Below, in pieces: positions 41,738 to 55,090 of a stretch of DNA of 64,000 nt (its first letter is position 1; each line of letters begins with the position of its first letter). This DNA is from Staphylococcus agnetis (GTDB lineage: Bacteria; Bacillota; Bacilli; Staphylococcales; Staphylococcaceae): NCBI RefSeq assembly GCF_002901865.1, contig NZ_PPQF01000056.1, forward strand, positions 1-64,000, read 5' to 3'. Below the pieces are notes generated by a model. It was given only the letters and a program-made list of their open reading frames with translations. It searched no databases and was not told the origin of the DNA. A program made the translations under genes and the position numbers.

Positions 41738-43087
41738 TTGTTAAACTATACAGGTTTAAAAGGGAAAAAAGTACTCGTCATTGGGTTAGCAAAAAGTGGG
41801 TATGAGTGTGCGAAGTTGTTACACCTACTTGGAGCAGACGTTACTGTTAATGATGGTAAAGATTTATCGCACGATGCTCACGCGCATGATTTGGAGACTA
41901 TGGGCATTAAAGTGGTAAGTGGCGCACATCCGCTTGCGTTGTTAGATGAATCTCCAATCATATTTAAAAATCCTGGTATTCCATATTCTATTTCTATTTT
42001 AGAAGAGGCAGAAAAACGAGGCTTGAAAATATTAACTGAAGTTGAATTAAGCTATTTAATTTCTGAAGCACCTATTATTGGTATTACTGGGACGAATGGC
42101 AAAACTACGGTGACATCTTTGATAGGAGACATGTTTAGCAAAAGTCGCGAAACAGGTCACCTTGCTGGTAATATTGGATATGTAGCATCAAAAGTGGCAC
42201 AAGATGTGCGTGCAGATGAATATTTAGTGACTGAGTTATCCTCATTTCAACTTTTAGGCATTGAAAAGTACCGTCCACATATAGCAATCATAACGAATAT
42301 CTATTCTGCACACCTAGATTATCATGGTGACTTAGAAAATTATCAAAACGCTAAAAAGCGTATATTTGAAAATCAAACAGAGCGCGACTACTTGATTTTT
42401 AATTATCATCAAAGACATTTAATTGATACGTCTAAAGTGAAATCAAAAATTATTTACTTTTCCACACAACAACCAGTAGATGGTATATATGTGGAGAATA
42501 ACTACATCGTGTACAAAGGGATAAACCTTATACATTTAGATGACATTGTTTTGCCGGGTGAACACAACTTAGAAAATATTTTAGCAGCAATGATGGCTGC
42601 GATATTAGCTGGTATTTCAATTACCGCAATCATCCAATCTTTAACGACGTTTTCAGGTATTGAACATCGTCTTCAATACATTGGCAACAATAAGACAAAC
42701 AAATATTACAATGACTCAAAAGCGACCAATACATTAGCGACACAGTTTGCATTGAATTCATTTAAACAACCTATCATTTGGTTGTGTGGTGGTCTTGACA
42801 GAGGTAATCAATTTGATGAGCTCATTCCTTATATGACAAATGTGCGTGTTATGATTACATTTGGAGAGACGCAAAACAAATTTGTGAAGTTAGGTGAAAG
42901 CCAAGGCAAGTATGTGTTAACTGCAAAAGATGTTGCAGAAGCTGTCGATTTAGTTCAAGGCATTATTGAGCCTAATGATGTTGTATTGCTTTCACCAGCG
43001 TGTGCAAGTTGGGATCAATATGACACATTTGAGCAACGTGGTGAAGTGTTTATCAATGCTTTCCGTAAACATTTACCATCACATTAA
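41738..43087 (+). CDS. murD: UDP-MurNAc-L-alanine:D-glutamate ligase
   Basis: 449 aa, TTG start immediately after the mraY stop. N-terminal UDP-binding domain ([16 protein letters not shown]), ATP loop [14 protein letters not shown] near residue 113, ELSSFQL near 166 and HRLQYIG in the C-terminal domain. It adds D-glutamate to the peptidoglycan stem peptide. Confidence 0.96.
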   Translation: MLNYTGLKGKKVLVIGLAKSGYECAKLLHLLGADVTVNDGKDLSHDAHAHDLETMGIKVVSGAHPLALLDESPIIFKNPGIPYSISILEEAEKRGLKILTEVELSYLISEAPIIGITGTNGKTTVTSLIGDMFSKSRETGHLAGNIGYVASKVAQDVRADEYLVTELSSFQLLGIEKYRPHIAIITNIYSAHLDYHGDLENYQNAKKRIFENQTERDYLIFNYHQRHLIDTSKVKSKIIYFSTQQPVDGIYVENNYIVYKGINLIHLDDIVLPGEHNLENILAAMMAAILAGISITAIIQSLTTFSGIEHRLQYIGNNKTNKYYNDSKATNTLATQFALNSFKQPIIWLCGGLDRGNQFDELIPYMTNVRVMITFGETQNKFVKLGESQGKYVLTAKDVAEAVDLVQGIIEPNDVVLLSPACASWDQYDTFEQRGEVFINAFRKHLPSH

Positions 43088-43101
43088 AGGGTGTGACATG
43101 A

Positions 43102-43989
43102 ATGAGTGAACCGGTTAGAAAAATAGATAACGAATATATTAAAGAAAAGCGACGTAAACAATTAAAAAAAAGACGCCGATTTCAACGTAATTTAGTATTA
43201 GGTTTAGTAATTATCGTCTTTTGTATTGCGTTATTTATGTTTACACCGATAAGTAAGGTACATGATGCAGAAGTAAATGGCACGCATTTTGTACCTAAAA
43301 ATGATGTAAAAAAAGAGTTGCAAATCAATCATCAACCTCGTGTGTATGCTTATGATTCAAAAGCAGCTATTGAACGGTTAGAAAAAAATCCACTTATTAA
43401 ATCTATTGAAATTCACAAAGCATTTCCTAACACCATCATTGTAGATGTCAAAGAGCATGATCTCGTTGGCATTACACAAGAAAAAGACAAAGTAGTACCT
43501 ATTATTGAGACTGGAAAAGTGATTAAAGATTTTGAAGGTACCGTCCCAAATGAAGTGCCATTTTTAAATGGATTTAAAGGGTCAGAAAAACGAAAAATGG
43601 TTGAAGCATTGCAAAAAATGGATCAAACGACACGCGCTCAAATTTCAGAAATCAATTTTGCACCTGAAAAAGATCAACCGAATCTTATTAGACTCTATAT
43701 GAGAGATGGTATTGAAGTTTTAGGTAAAACAACGACAATAGCTAAAAAGCTAGAATATTATCCAAGTATGTCTCAAGCATTAGAAAAGGATGAATCAGGT
43801 AAATTAAAAAAATCAGGTTATATTGATTTGTCAGTCGGGGCAACATTTATTCCTTATGCAAATGAGAAAAATAATGACAATGGATCAGCGAGTTCACAAG
43901 AGCTTCAATCTGGTACTGCGACTGAAGATAAAGCAAAAGATGATTTACAAAAAGCATTAAATAAAATTAAAGAGAACGAAAAAGAATAA
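43102..43989 (+). CDS. divIB: Cell division protein DivIB/FtsQ
   Basis: 295 aa. Basic cytoplasmic region, membrane helix (NLVLGLVIIVFCIALFMFTP), POTRA domain (VHDAEVNGTHFVPKNDVKKE), FtsQ beta domain and a charged tail. It stabilises FtsL/DivIC at the septum. ATG 43102 is used because an upstream ATG at 43098 meets a stop after two codons. Confidence 0.93.
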   Translation: MSEPVRKIDNEYIKEKRRKQLKKRRRFQRNLVLGLVIIVFCIALFMFTPISKVHDAEVNGTHFVPKNDVKKELQINHQPRVYAYDSKAAIERLEKNPLIKSIEIHKAFPNTIIVDVKEHDLVGITQEKDKVVPIIETGKVIKDFEGTVPNEVPFLNGFKGSEKRKMVEALQKMDQTTRAQISEINFAPEKDQPNLIRLYMRDGIEVLGKTTTIAKKLEYYPSMSQALEKDESGKLKKSGYIDLSVGATFIPYANEKNNDNGSASSQELQSGTATEDKAKDDLQKALNKIKENEKE

Positions 43990-44051
43990 AAAGTCAAAAA
44001 AGTTTTAAAATCAACGTGTTTATAGTTCACATTGAAAGTGTGTTATTGTAA

Positions 44052-45536
<1,485 letters not shown>

Positions 45537-45565
45537 TTGGCTACAAAGATTAGGAGGAATTGTAA

Positions 45566-46735
45566 ATGTTAGAATTTGAACAAGGATTTAATCATTTGGC
45601 GACACTTAAAGTCATCGGTGTCGGTGGTGGCGGTAATAATGCCGTTAACCGAATGATAGATCACGGAATGAATAATGTTGAATTTATTGCAATCAATACA
45701 GATGGACAAGCTTTAAACTTATCTAAAGCGGAATCAAAAATTCAAATTGGTGAAAAATTAACGCGTGGTTTAGGTGCGGGTGCTAACCCTGAAATCGGTA
45801 AAAAAGCTGCTGAAGAATCACGTGAACAAATTGAAGATGCAATTCAAGGTGCAGACATGGTATTCGTTACTGCTGGTATGGGTGGCGGTACTGGTACAGG
45901 TGCAGCACCAGTTGTAGCCAAAATTGCTAAAGAAATGGGTGCACTTACTGTTGGTGTTGTAACACGACCTTTTAGTTTTGAAGGACGTAAACGTCAAACT
46001 CAAGCTGCTGCAGGTGTAGAATCTATGAAAGCTGCAGTGGATACATTAATCGTTATCCCTAACGATCGCTTACTTGATATCGTAGACAAATCAACACCTA
46101 TGATGGAAGCATTTAAGGAAGCTGACAATGTTTTACGTCAAGGTGTTCAAGGTATTTCAGATTTAATTGCTGTATCAGGTGAAGTAAACTTAGACTTTGC
46201 TGACGTTAAAACAATTATGTCGAACCAAGGTTCAGCATTAATGGGTATTGGTGTATCTTCAGGCGAAAATAGAGCGGTTGAAGCAGCGAAAAAAGCAATT
46301 TCTTCACCATTACTTGAAACGTCAATTGTGGGTGCACAAGGTGTGCTTATGAATATCACAGGTGGCGAATCATTATCATTATTTGAAGCGCAAGAAGCTG
46401 CTGATATCGTACAAGATGCGGCAGATGAAGATGTTAACATGATTTTCGGTACTGTAATTAATCCTGAATTACAAGATGAAATTGTGGTTACAGTCATCGC
46501 TACTGGTTTTGAAGATAAACCATCTTCACAAGCGCGTAAGCAACAAAGTACTACTGGATTTGGAAGCAGTGCACAAAGTACACCAAGCAGAGAATCAAAC
46601 TTTGGTGGTACCCACGCTTCATCACACGACGACAGAGAATTAGAAAATGGTCGTAGTCATAGTACAAATGATGATGATATTCCAAGCTTTATTCGTAATA
46701 GAGAAGAGCGCCGTTCAAGAAGAACACGTCGTTAA
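45566..46735 (+). CDS. ftsZ: Cell division GTPase FtsZ
   Basis: 389 aa. Tubulin signature GGGTGTG at 106-112; [14 protein letters not shown] near 18; T7 loop NLDFADVKT near 205. A disordered linker ends in the conserved tail [20 protein letters not shown], which contacts FtsA, SepF and other partners. It forms the Z ring. AGGAGG precedes ATG. Confidence 0.98.
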   Translation: MLEFEQGFNHLATLKVIGVGGGGNNAVNRMIDHGMNNVEFIAINTDGQALNLSKAESKIQIGEKLTRGLGAGANPEIGKKAAEESREQIEDAIQGADMVFVTAGMGGGTGTGAAPVVAKIAKEMGALTVGVVTRPFSFEGRKRQTQAAAGVESMKAAVDTLIVIPNDRLLDIVDKSTPMMEAFKEADNVLRQGVQGISDLIAVSGEVNLDFADVKTIMSNQGSALMGIGVSSGENRAVEAAKKAISSPLLETSIVGAQGVLMNITGGESLSLFEAQEAADIVQDAADEDVNMIFGTVINPELQDEIVVTVIATGFEDKPSSQARKQQSTTGFGSSAQSTPSRESNFGGTHASSHDDRELENGRSHSTNDDDIPSFIRNREERRSRRTRR

Positions 46736-46834
46736 TCCACTACCAATATCATCATAAGAAGATATGACATATAAGAGCATGAGTTGTATTGATGACGTTT
46801 AATATATACATGCTCACATAGTAGATAGATGATT

Positions 46835-46873
46835 GCTAGGGCAAAGGTGACTATTTCATTGTCCTAGCTTTTT
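46835..46873 (+). terminator. ftsZ terminator
   Basis: GCTAGGGCAA (46835-46844) pairs with TTGTCCTAGC (46859-46868), ten pairs with one G-U, followed by five T. Confidence 0.85.
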
Positions 46874-46914
46874 ATATTTTTATTGCAGTGTGTTCAATCA
46901 AGGGGGCGTATCGT

Positions 46915-47706
46915 ATGAAAGCATTTATTCCTGCAGGTCATTATTTAAATTATGCACCTAGCCAAGAGCACGGTGTGTGCATTGGCATGACGACACGTCA
47001 AGGTGGTTTAAGTCCATTTCCGTCTCAGGCATTTAACATGGCGCGTTATATTAATGATGATCCGAAACACATTTCTGAACATCAACGTATACTTGCAAAT
47101 GAAATTGGTTTTCCAACGTCCCAATGGGTGTTCCCAATTCAAACCCATGAAGCGAAAGTAGTCGAAGTGACAGCCAAAGATTGTGGCGCGAATATTTCTG
47201 AACTTGATGATACATGCTTATACGGTGTGGATGGTTTATATACGTATGAAAAAGACGTACTCCTAACGATGTGCTACGCTGATTGTGTACCTGTTTATTT
47301 TTATAGTCCTAAACATCACTTTATCGGACTTGCACATGCAGGTTGGCGTGGTACAGTGGGATGTATCGTGCATCATATATTAGATGCGTTTCCATATGCT
47401 TATGAAGATTTATATATAGTGATGGGGCCATCGACTTCAAATAGTTATGAAATTAATGATGATATTTTACGTCAATTTGAACAATTACCTATTGATATAA
47501 CGCAATATGTCGAGCATCGTGGTGCCGATAGACATGGTATCGATTTAAAATTAGCAAATCAATTATTATGTGAGCAACGCGGTGTACCTCGAGAGAACAT
47601 TTATCGCACAACCCATGCCACTTCTGAAAATTTAGAGTTATTTTTCTCATATCGAATCGAGAAAGGGAATACTGGTCGCATGTTAGCTTTTATAGGACAA
47701 CATTGA
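46915..47706 (+). CDS. pgeF: Peptidoglycan editing factor / purine nucleoside phosphorylase-type laccase-domain protein
   Basis: 263 aa from ATG 46915 (AAGGGGGCG upstream). YfiH/YlmD family with [12 protein letters not shown] near the N-terminus, [11 protein letters not shown] and [11 protein letters not shown] as zinc-binding signature. Members remove wrongly built muropeptide precursors and can phosphorolyse purine nucleosides. Located between ftsZ and ylmE, as in other Firmicutes. Confidence 0.9.
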   Translation: MKAFIPAGHYLNYAPSQEHGVCIGMTTRQGGLSPFPSQAFNMARYINDDPKHISEHQRILANEIGFPTSQWVFPIQTHEAKVVEVTAKDCGANISELDDTCLYGVDGLYTYEKDVLLTMCYADCVPVYFYSPKHHFIGLAHAGWRGTVGCIVHHILDAFPYAYEDLYIVMGPSTSNSYEINDDILRQFEQLPIDITQYVEHRGADRHGIDLKLANQLLCEQRGVPRENIYRTTHATSENLELFFSYRIEKGNTGRMLAFIGQH

Positions 47707-47732
47707 GCTGTATTGAGGAAAGGACGAAAACA

Positions 47733-48407
47733 ATGTCAGTTGTAGAAAATTATGATTATATTCAATCAAAAATAAAAAAACATCTTGCTAAAGTTGGTTT
47801 GAAGTCGATGCCTCGCGTGATTGCAGTTACAAAATATGTTACAATAGAGCGAGCTAAAGAGGCCTATGATGCTGGTATTCGAGATTTTGGTGAAAATAGA
47901 ATTGAAGGGTTTTTAGATAAAAAGGCGGCTTTACCAAATGATGTAACGATGCATTTTATTGGATCATTGCAATCACGAAAAGTAAAAGAAGTCATTAATG
48001 AGATTGATTATTTACATGCATTGGATCGTGATAGTTTAGCCAAAGAAATCAGCAAACGCGCAACACACACTATTAAATGTTTTGTGCAAGTAAACGTCGC
48101 GGGTGAAGCTTCTAAACACGGCCTATCATTAGATCAGGTTGTGCCTTTTATCCAAAATCTTTCAAAATATGAGCACATTGAAGTTGTAGGTCTAATGACA
48201 ATGGCACCATATATTGATGATGAAGATCAATTGAAAGACATATTTACACAATTAAAATCAAAACGTGATGATATTCAAGCTTTAAAATTAAATTACGCTC
48301 CATGTACTGAATTATCAATGGGGATGAGTAACGATTACGCCATTGCCACTGAAGCAGGTGCAACATATGTGCGTATCGGAACAAGCTTAGTAGGAAAAGA
48401 GGAGTGA
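47733..48407 (+). CDS. ylmE: PLP-binding protein YlmE/YggS
   Basis: 224 aa from ATG 47733 (GGAAAGGACG upstream). Fold type III PLP protein: VIAVTKYV contains the PLP lysine, followed by [20 protein letters not shown] and [20 protein letters not shown]. It helps PLP and amino acid homeostasis. Conserved in the ftsZ-divIVA segment. Confidence 0.92.
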   Translation: MSVVENYDYIQSKIKKHLAKVGLKSMPRVIAVTKYVTIERAKEAYDAGIRDFGENRIEGFLDKKAALPNDVTMHFIGSLQSRKVKEVINEIDYLHALDRDSLAKEISKRATHTIKCFVQVNVAGEASKHGLSLDQVVPFIQNLSKYEHIEVVGLMTMAPYIDDEDQLKDIFTQLKSKRDDIQALKLNYAPCTELSMGMSNDYAIATEAGATYVRIGTSLVGKEE

Positions 48408-48412
48408 GAGTA

Positions 48413-49036
48413 TTGGCTATTAAAGATTTATTCAATGGCTTTTTCACGATCGAGGAAGAAGAAGACGACTTTATCGAAGAAGAAGAAGAAGAAGAAGAAC
48501 GCCGTGAACGCGCACGTGAACGAGAACTAGAAAAACTAAGAGAAGTTGATACAAATCAAGGATCAGCTTCAAATCAACGCTATACATCATCGACACATGC
48601 AACAGAACGACCAAGAACATTACAATCCGTACCTAAAAAACAGTCATCCAGAATTAAATCTATGCATAATGAACGTAAATATCAAGTTGCGAAAGACCCT
48701 GCGACGCAACAAGGGAATGTGGTAAGTATGACACAAACATCAGATTCATTTTCAAATGGTAGCTCTAAAATGTGCTTATTTGAGCCACGCGTGTTTTCTG
48801 ACACACAAGATATTGCTGATGAATTGAAAAATCGCCGTGCAACGTTAGTCAATTTGCAGCAAATTGATGCTGTATCTGCAAAACGTATCATCGACTTCTT
48901 AAGTGGTACAGTATATGCGATAGGTGGCGATATCCAACGCGTAGGCGCTGATATTTTCCTATGTACACCAGACAACGTAGAAGTAGCTGGTAGTATTTCT
49001 GAGCACATTGATGCCATTGAAAATCAATATGAATAA
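48413..49036 (+). CDS. sepF: Cell division protein SepF
   Basis: 207 aa from TTG 48413, whose ribosome site AGAGGAG (48398-48404) is ideally spaced; GTG 48404 is an alternative in-frame start. N-terminal membrane-binding helix ([10 protein letters not shown]), an acidic stretch of many Glu, a disordered linker and the SepF core ([40 protein letters not shown]). It anchors and bundles FtsZ. Confidence 0.93.
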   Translation: MAIKDLFNGFFTIEEEEDDFIEEEEEEEERRERARERELEKLREVDTNQGSASNQRYTSSTHATERPRTLQSVPKKQSSRIKSMHNERKYQVAKDPATQQGNVVSMTQTSDSFSNGSSKMCLFEPRVFSDTQDIADELKNRRATLVNLQQIDAVSAKRIIDFLSGTVYAIGGDIQRVGADIFLCTPDNVEVAGSISEHIDAIENQYE

Positions 49037-49047
49037 GGGAGACATCC

Positions 49048-49338
49048 ATGAGCATACACACATTACAAACCATATTCGAATTTTTAATATTTGTAGTTAG
49101 AATCTATTCCTATGGAATGATTGTTTATATTTTCATGTCATGGTTACCTGGTGCACGAGAAAGTGTAGTGGGCCAATTCATGGCTAAAATCTATGAGCCG
49201 TATTTAGAGCCATTTAGACGTATCATTCCACCATTAGGGATGATTGATTTATCACCAATCGTCGCGTTTATTGTGCTTAATTTATTCCAAAGAGGTCTTT
49301 TTGAGATTTATCGTTTAATTGTGACATACTTATTCTAA
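49048..49338 (+). CDS. ylmG: YggT-family membrane protein YlmG
   Basis: 96 aa, two membrane segments (FLIFVVRIYSYGMIVYIFMS and LSPIVAFIVLNLFQRGLF) and the motif YEPYLEPFRRIIPP typical of the family. Lies between sepF and ylmH as in Firmicutes. Its role in division or envelope organisation is not well defined. Confidence 0.9.
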   Translation: MSIHTLQTIFEFLIFVVRIYSYGMIVYIFMSWLPGARESVVGQFMAKIYEPYLEPFRRIIPPLGMIDLSPIVAFIVLNLFQRGLFEIYRLIVTYLF

Positions 49339-49404
49339 TTAAAACTATATTTAAGATAAATGTCGTAATTTGCGAACGCTTATTATGAACCTATAAATCA
49401 ACGC

Positions 49405-49443
49405 AAAGGGGTAAGGACATCCAAACTGTCCCACCCCTTTTTT
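49405..49443 (+). terminator. Terminator between ylmG and ylmH
   Basis: AAAGGGGT and GGACA pair with TGTCC and ACCCCTTT, ending in a T run; it may separate ylmH-divIVA expression from the upstream genes. Confidence 0.8.
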
Positions 49444-49477
49444 AACTATCACAAGTTCAAAAAGGAGCATCGGTGCT

Positions 49478-50248
49478 ATGGACCTTTATCAACATTTCAG
49501 AGCTGAAGAACGTCAAACTATAGATATGTTGACAGATAAAGCGAGACAAGCGGATATGCAGTATAGTCCAATATTAACTGCTTTTTTAGATCCACGTGAT
49601 CAATATATATTAAAGGTCATTGTAGGGAGTTTCCCATCATTGACTTGTCATTTTTTCGGTGGTCCTCATAGTGAACGTCAGCGCGCGATTATTGCTCCTG
49701 ACTACTTTGAACCCGAGCCTGATGATTTTGAAGTAAGTTTAATCGACATCGACTATCCGGAAAAATTTGTGACACTTCAACATCAACACGTGTTAGGGAC
49801 GCTAATGTCATTAGGGATTGAACGTGACCAAATTGGTGACATATTAGTAGGAGAGCGAATACAGTTCGTTTTGACAAATCAAATTAAATCTTATATTATG
49901 ATGGAATTAACACAAATAAAAGGTGCTGCAGTTAAACTTAATGTTGTATCAATTGAAAATATGATAAAATCTAAAGAGCAATGGCAAACACACCAAACAA
50001 CTGTAAGTGGGATGCGTTTAGATGTGGTGTTGAAAGACATGATACGTAAATCACGAACGATTTCACAAACACTCATTCAACGTAAACGTGTCAAAGTCAA
50101 TCATACCCTTATCGAAGCCGTAGATTTTCAACTGGAGGAAGGCGATTTACTATCCGTCCAAGGTTATGGTAGGGCGAAAGTGATACACATTGGTGAGCGC
50201 ACGAAAAGAGATAAATTAAGATTAACCTATCAAACGTTATTTAAATAG
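49478..50248 (+). CDS. ylmH: S4-domain RNA-binding protein YlmH
   Basis: 256 aa. The C-terminal S4 domain is clear: SGMRLDVVLKDMIRKSRTIS near residue 178 and IQRKRVKVNHTLIE. YlmH family proteins act on ribosomes/stalled nascent chain complexes in Firmicutes. GGAG precedes ATG; the gene ends where the divIVA leader begins. Confidence 0.92.
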   Translation: MDLYQHFRAEERQTIDMLTDKARQADMQYSPILTAFLDPRDQYILKVIVGSFPSLTCHFFGGPHSERQRAIIAPDYFEPEPDDFEVSLIDIDYPEKFVTLQHQHVLGTLMSLGIERDQIGDILVGERIQFVLTNQIKSYIMMELTQIKGAAVKLNVVSIENMIKSKEQWQTHQTTVSGMRLDVVLKDMIRKSRTISQTLIQRKRVKVNHTLIEAVDFQLEEGDLLSVQGYGRAKVIHIGERTKRDKLRLTYQTLFK

Positions 50249-50271
50249 TGTATGATAAAGGAGGAAATGAC

Positions 50272-50889
50272 ATGGCTTTTACCCCAAGTGAAATTAAAAA
50301 TAAATCTTTTACACGTATCAAAAATGGTTTTGAACCGACAGAAGTTGAACAATATTTGGAACAATTAAGTACTGAAATTGAACGTTTAAAAGAAGATAAA
50401 AAACAACTTGAAAAAGTTTTAGAAGAAAGAGATGCACATATCCAATCTTTTAAAGATGTTGAAAAGTCGGTAGGAGAAGCGATTGTAAGTGCACAACGCG
50501 CTGCGGATGAAACAAAAGCTGCAGCACAAATAGAACATGATGCAATCGTTCAAAAAGCACATGCTGAAGCCAATCGTATAGTCAATGATGGTATTGAAAA
50601 AGCACGTCGCTTATCATTCCAAACTGAAGATATGAAGCGTCAGTCTAAAATTTTCCGTTCACGTTTCAGAATGCTTGTTGAAGCGCAACTCGATTTACTT
50701 AAAAGTGATGACTGGGAGTATTTACTTAACTATGATCTTGACGCACAACAAGTGACTGAAGAAAACTTCCACCATTTACATCAGCAAGACATTACTGCAC
50801 AAGAGCAACAACAAGCACAAGCAAAACCTGAAGCACAACAATCTACTGAAAATAAAAAACAAAATGATGGAGACGCGCAAGAGAAGTAA
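50272..50889 (+). CDS. divIVA: Cell division initiation protein DivIVA
   Basis: 205 aa from ATG 50272 (AAAGGAGG at 50258-50265). N-terminal membrane-binding motif FTPSEIKNKSFTRIKNGFEP, then long coiled coils (EIERLKEDKKQLEKVLEERD) and a Gln-rich tail. It marks negatively curved membrane at poles and septa. Confidence 0.95.
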   Translation: MAFTPSEIKNKSFTRIKNGFEPTEVEQYLEQLSTEIERLKEDKKQLEKVLEERDAHIQSFKDVEKSVGEAIVSAQRAADETKAAAQIEHDAIVQKAHAEANRIVNDGIEKARRLSFQTEDMKRQSKIFRSRFRMLVEAQLDLLKSDDWEYLLNYDLDAQQVTEENFHHLHQQDITAQEQQQAQAKPEAQQSTENKKQNDGDAQEK

Positions 50890-50896
50890 GTTTTAC

Positions 50897-51056
50897 CACA
50901 GCGAGTTAGGATTGGTGAGAGCCTAACGTAGACCCTTTTCTTGTATCACTCACATTGTTGATGAATATATTTATTATAAGAGAACTCTAAGCTGAGTTAA
51001 TGAGGGTGGTACCGCGGCATAAGTCGTCCCTTTAATTGAGCTTAGAGTTCTTTTTA
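50897..51056 (+). promoter_or_regulatory. T-box leader (isoleucine) of ileS
   Basis: The T-box core GAGGGTGGTACCGCGG is at 51002-51017. The terminator helix AGAACTCTAAGCT (50981-50993) with AGCTTAGAGTTCT (51039-51051) is followed by five T. Stem I contains GTGAG/CTCAC flanking GTATCAC, giving ATC (50945-50947, Ile) as specifier codon. Uncharged tRNA-Ile should allow read-through into ileS. Confidence 0.93.
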
Positions 51057-51075
51057 TATTTAAAGGAGTGTATGA

Positions 51076-53826
51076 ATGATGGATTATAAAGAGACGTTGT
51101 TAATGCCTAAAACGAAATTTCCTATGCGTGGTGGATTACCAAATAAAGAACCGCAAATCCAAGCAGAATGGGAAGAAAAACAACTTTATGACAAAATGTT
51201 AAAGAAAAATGAGGGGAATACACCTTTCATTTTGCATGATGGACCACCATATGCAAATGGTAATTTACATATGGGACATGCGTTAAATAAAATTTTAAAA
51301 GATTTTATTGTACGTTACAAAACGATGCAAGGGTTTTATACACCTTTTGTTCCAGGTTGGGATACTCATGGTTTACCAATCGAACAAGCCTTAACGAAAA
51401 AAGGTGTTAAACGTAAAGAAATGTCTACAGCAGACTTCAGAAAAAAATGTGAAGCATTTGCATTAGAACAAATCGAATTGCAGAAAAAAGATTTTAAACG
51501 TCTAGGTGTGAATGGTGACTTTAATAATCCATATATTACACTTAAACCTGAATATGAAGCTGCTCAAATTCGTTTGTTTGGTGAAATGGCTGACAGAGGA
51601 TTAATTTATAAAGGTAAAAAACCGGTATATTGGTCGCCATCAAGTGAGTCATCATTAGCTGAAGCTGAAATTGAATATCACGATAAACGTTCAGCGTCTA
51701 TTTATGTTGCTTTTGAAGTTAAAGATGCAAAAGGCACTGTAGATGAAGATGCCAAGTTTATTATTTGGACAACGACGCCTTGGACTTTACCTGCCAATGT
51801 TGCAATTTCTGTACATCCAGAATTGACTTATGTACAAATGAATGTCGATGGTGAAAAATATGTCATTGCAGAAGCATTAGTCGACAATGTTGCAGAAGCA
51901 TTAGAATGGAATAAAGAAACGGTTGTTCGTGAAAAAGAATTTAAAGGTTCTGAGCTAGAGTACGTTGAAACAGCACATCCATTTATTGACCGCGTGTCAC
52001 TTGTTATCAATGGTACACATGTTACGACAGACGCTGGTACAGGTTGTGTCCATACAGCACCTGGTCATGGTGAAGATGACTATATCGTAGGTCAGAAATA
52101 TGGTTTGGATGTGATTAGTCCAGTTGATGATAAAGGTGTGTTTACTGAAGAAGCAGGTCAATTTGCGGGCATGTTCTATGATAAAGCAAATAAAGACATT
52201 ACAGAATTGTTAACTGAAAAAGGTGCATTACTCAAATTAAACTTCATTACACATAGTTACCCGCATGATTGGCGTACGAAAAAACCTGTTATTTTCCGTG
52301 CAACACCACAATGGTTTGCCTCAATTTCAAAAGTACGTGAAGATATTTTAGATGCAATTGATCACACAATGTTTAAAGTAGATTGGGGTAAGACGCGTAT
52401 TTACAACATGATTCGTGACCGTGGTGAATGGGTCATTTCGCGTCAACGTGTTTGGGGCGTTCCGCTTCCAGTTTTCTATGCTGAAAATGGTGACACGATT
52501 ATGACTAAAGAGACAGTAAATCATGTTGCAGATTTATTTGAAAAACACGGCTCTAATATTTGGTTTGAGCGTGATGCAAAAGACTTATTACCAGAAGGGT
52601 TTACTCATGAAGGTAGTCCAAATGGTGTATTCACGAAAGAAGAAGACATTATGGACGTGTGGTTTGACTCTGGTTCATCACATCGTGGTGTGTTAGAAGG
52701 ACGCCCTGAGTTAAGTTATCCAGCAGATATGTATTTAGAAGGTAGTGACCAATATCGTGGTTGGTTTAACTCTTCAATTACGACTTCTGTAGCAACACGA
52801 GGTATTTCACCTTATAAGATGTTGTTATCTCACGGTTTTGTTATGGACGGTGAAGGTAAAAAAATGAGTAAATCTTTAGGTAATGTCATCGTTCCAGATA
52901 CCATTGTTAAACAAAAAGGTGCTGACATAGCACGTTTATGGGTATCATCTGTGGATTATTTAGCAGACGTACGTATTTCTGAAGAGATTTTAAAACAAGT
53001 GGCTGATGTATATCGTAAAATTCGTAACACGTTACGCTTCTTACTTGGTAATGTGAGTGATTACAATCCAAATACAGATAGCATTTCAGAAGACCGTTTA
53101 TTAGAAGTTGATCGTTACGTATTACATCGTTTTAGAGAATTTAAAAACAGCACGTTAGATCATTTTGATCACTTTGATTATCTTGATATCTATCAAGAAG
53201 TTCAAAACTTCATCAATGTAGAACTTAGTAACTTCTATTTAGATTATGGTAAAGATATTTTATATATCGAAGCTAAAGATGCGCATAAACGCCGTAGTAT
53301 GCAAACGGTACTTTATGAAATCTTGATTGATTTAACGAAACTATTAGCACCAATCATTCCACATACTGCTGATGAAGTATGGTCTTATATTGAACAGCAA
53401 CCAGAAGAAAGTGTTCATTTATCAAATTTACCTGAGCGTCAAGATGTTGATCGTGAATTAATCGAAAAATGGACGACATTTATGAGTTTACGTGATGATG
53501 TTAACCGTGCATTAGAACAAGCACGTAATGAAAAAATCATCGGTAAATCATTACAAGCGAAAGTGAAGATTGGAAATAGTACTTCATTTGACACAACGTC
53601 ATTCTTAAGTCAATTTGAAGATTTACATCAACTCTTTATTGTGTCACAAGTAGAAGTTGTTGAGTCACCGAATGGTCAAGATTACCAATATGCGAACATC
53701 GCGATTGAACATGCTGAAGGAGAGCAATGTGCGCGTTGTTGGAACTATTCAAATGATTTAGGATCAGTAGGTGAAATGACTGCATTATGTCCGCGCTGTC
53801 AAGAAGTTGTTAAAACATTAAAATAA
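51076..53826 (+). CDS. ileS: Isoleucyl-tRNA synthetase
   Basis: 916 aa. Class I motifs: HIGH-like [12 protein letters not shown] near residue 58 and KMSKS in [12 protein letters not shown] near 594. The editing (CP1) domain has [13 protein letters not shown] and [13 protein letters not shown]. The C-terminal zinc ribbon has CARCW and CPRC. ATG 51076 is directly followed by a second ATG. Length and short C-terminus suggest the mupirocin-sensitive bacterial type. Confidence 0.97.
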   Translation: MMDYKETLLMPKTKFPMRGGLPNKEPQIQAEWEEKQLYDKMLKKNEGNTPFILHDGPPYANGNLHMGHALNKILKDFIVRYKTMQGFYTPFVPGWDTHGLPIEQALTKKGVKRKEMSTADFRKKCEAFALEQIELQKKDFKRLGVNGDFNNPYITLKPEYEAAQIRLFGEMADRGLIYKGKKPVYWSPSSESSLAEAEIEYHDKRSASIYVAFEVKDAKGTVDEDAKFIIWTTTPWTLPANVAISVHPELTYVQMNVDGEKYVIAEALVDNVAEALEWNKETVVREKEFKGSELEYVETAHPFIDRVSLVINGTHVTTDAGTGCVHTAPGHGEDDYIVGQKYGLDVISPVDDKGVFTEEAGQFAGMFYDKANKDITELLTEKGALLKLNFITHSYPHDWRTKKPVIFRATPQWFASISKVREDILDAIDHTMFKVDWGKTRIYNMIRDRGEWVISRQRVWGVPLPVFYAENGDTIMTKETVNHVADLFEKHGSNIWFERDAKDLLPEGFTHEGSPNGVFTKEEDIMDVWFDSGSSHRGVLEGRPELSYPADMYLEGSDQYRGWFNSSITTSVATRGISPYKMLLSHGFVMDGEGKKMSKSLGNVIVPDTIVKQKGADIARLWVSSVDYLADVRISEEILKQVADVYRKIRNTLRFLLGNVSDYNPNTDSISEDRLLEVDRYVLHRFREFKNSTLDHFDHFDYLDIYQEVQNFINVELSNFYLDYGKDILYIEAKDAHKRRSMQTVLYEILIDLTKLLAPIIPHTADEVWSYIEQQPEESVHLSNLPERQDVDRELIEKWTTFMSLRDDVNRALEQARNEKIIGKSLQAKVKIGNSTSFDTTSFLSQFEDLHQLFIVSQVEVVESPNGQDYQYANIAIEHAEGEQCARCWNYSNDLGSVGEMTALCPRCQEVVKTLK

Positions 53827-53885
53827 TACATGCGTGAGATATAAACCTATACTTTCAATGTTAATAAAATTTAGTTTGGTGTTTT

Positions 53886-53925
53886 GCCTCCAAGTTCATC
53901 TCGTTATGAATTTGGGGGCTTTATT
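53886..53925 (+). terminator. ileS terminator
   Basis: A 14-pair stem joins 53886-53899 with 53906-53919, followed by TTTATTT. The rest of 53926-54273 is AT-rich and shows no gene I would support. Confidence 0.85.
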
Positions 53926-54273
53926 TCATTCCACACTGTATTCAAAAAAATGCTTATTTTAATATGTATTGACATCTAAATGATTAATATGAGTGCGTTT
54001 ATGTCATCATCATTGCCAATTGGCTTAACAAAAGAGGTTATGCCTAGTGATATGAAAGCGGTGATACAATGCGGTTGATATACGTGTGCTTTTATGTAAA
54101 AAGAAACGTAAATACACTTTAGAATTATGTCTACATAAAATTTAAGGTAAAATTAATGTAATATAATATATTATTTAGTATTTTTAGTCTCTATTTGTGT
54201 TACGCTTTTATCGTTAATCAACGTCAACTATCAAAATCTTTAAATAATGGTTTTATATTAAGGGAGTGACACA

Positions 54274-54480
54274 ATGGGGAAATATTTTATTTGCGGACTG
54301 ATATTTGCTATGGTCGTATTTTTAGCGGAAACGGTGAAACACTTAACATTTAATCAAATTTATTATGGTAATATGTTAGGATTTTCAAATTTTCTAGACG
54401 TTTTAGTTACAACAGTTTTAGGTTATGCATTTGGAGTATTAATGGCAATGTTATTATATATTAAAAAATCGAGAAGATAA
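54274..54480 (+). CDS. Small membrane protein (68 aa)
   Basis: Two hydrophobic segments (YFICGLIFAMVVFLAETV and FLDVLVTTVLGYAFGVLMAM) and a basic end (KKSRR). AAGGGAG precedes ATG. Family not recognised. It sits between ileS and lspA and may be species-specific. Confidence 0.65.
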   Translation: MGKYFICGLIFAMVVFLAETVKHLTFNQIYYGNMLGFSNFLDVLVTTVLGYAFGVLMAMLLYIKKSRR

Positions 54481-54561
54481 TGGTAAGTGTGTTTATAAAT
54501 GCAATCATATTCAAGAATAAGTGATTACAATTAAAGTATATGATTGGAAATGACATTTTCA

Positions 54562-54570
54562 TGGTATAAT
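54562..54570 (+). promoter_or_regulatory. Extended -10 promoter of lspA-rluD
   Basis: TGGTATAAT at 54562-54570 is an extended -10 element, 32 bases before the lspA start. Confidence 0.55.
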
Positions 54571-54601
54571 GATGGAATGTAAGTAGAAAGGATTTTAAAC
54601 G

Positions 54602-55081
54602 ATGAAGAAAAAATACTTTTTAGGTTTATCCATCTTCACAGTAATTATAGTCTTAATTGCTGACCAATTGACGAAATGGCTAATAGTCGCACAAATGACA
54701 GTTGGGGAATCGTTTACTGTTATACCAAATGTTTTAGCGATAACATCACATCGCAACAATGGTGCTGCTTGGGGTATTCTAAGTGGCCATATGCCATTTT
54801 TCTATATCATAACGGTCGTTATTTTAATCGCACTCATTTATTTCTATGTTAAAGAAGCGCAAGGTCACTTACTCATGCAATTTTCAATTAGTTTATTAAT
54901 TGCTGGAGCTTTAGGAAATTTTATAGATCGTGTATTGAATGGTGAAGTTGTAGATTTTATCGATACGAAGATTTTTGGATATGATTTTCCGATTTTTAAT
55001 ATTGCAGATTCGAGCTTAACAATCGGCGTTATTTTACTAATTATCGTGTTGGTATTTTCGACACAACGTGAAAAAGGATAG
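54602..55081 (+). CDS. lspA: Lipoprotein signal peptidase
   Basis: 159 aa, four membrane helices. Catalytic aspartates are in FIDRVLNGEVVDFID and FNIADSSLTIG; the conserved NNGAAWGI lies near residue 55. It cleaves lipoprotein signal peptides after lipid attachment. The stop is followed at once by rluD. Confidence 0.96.
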   Translation: MKKKYFLGLSIFTVIIVLIADQLTKWLIVAQMTVGESFTVIPNVLAITSHRNNGAAWGILSGHMPFFYIITVVILIALIYFYVKEAQGHLLMQFSISLLIAGALGNFIDRVLNGEVVDFIDTKIFGYDFPIFNIADSSLTIGVILLIIVLVFSTQREKG

Positions 55082-55090
55082 GTGAGTACC

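Noticed and set aside
53989..54078. A 29-codon plus-strand frame between ileS and lspA
   Set aside because: Protein-like end (LPIGLTKEVMPSDMKAVIQ) but no ribosome site and no neighbour support; it may be a gene scrap, too short to claim.
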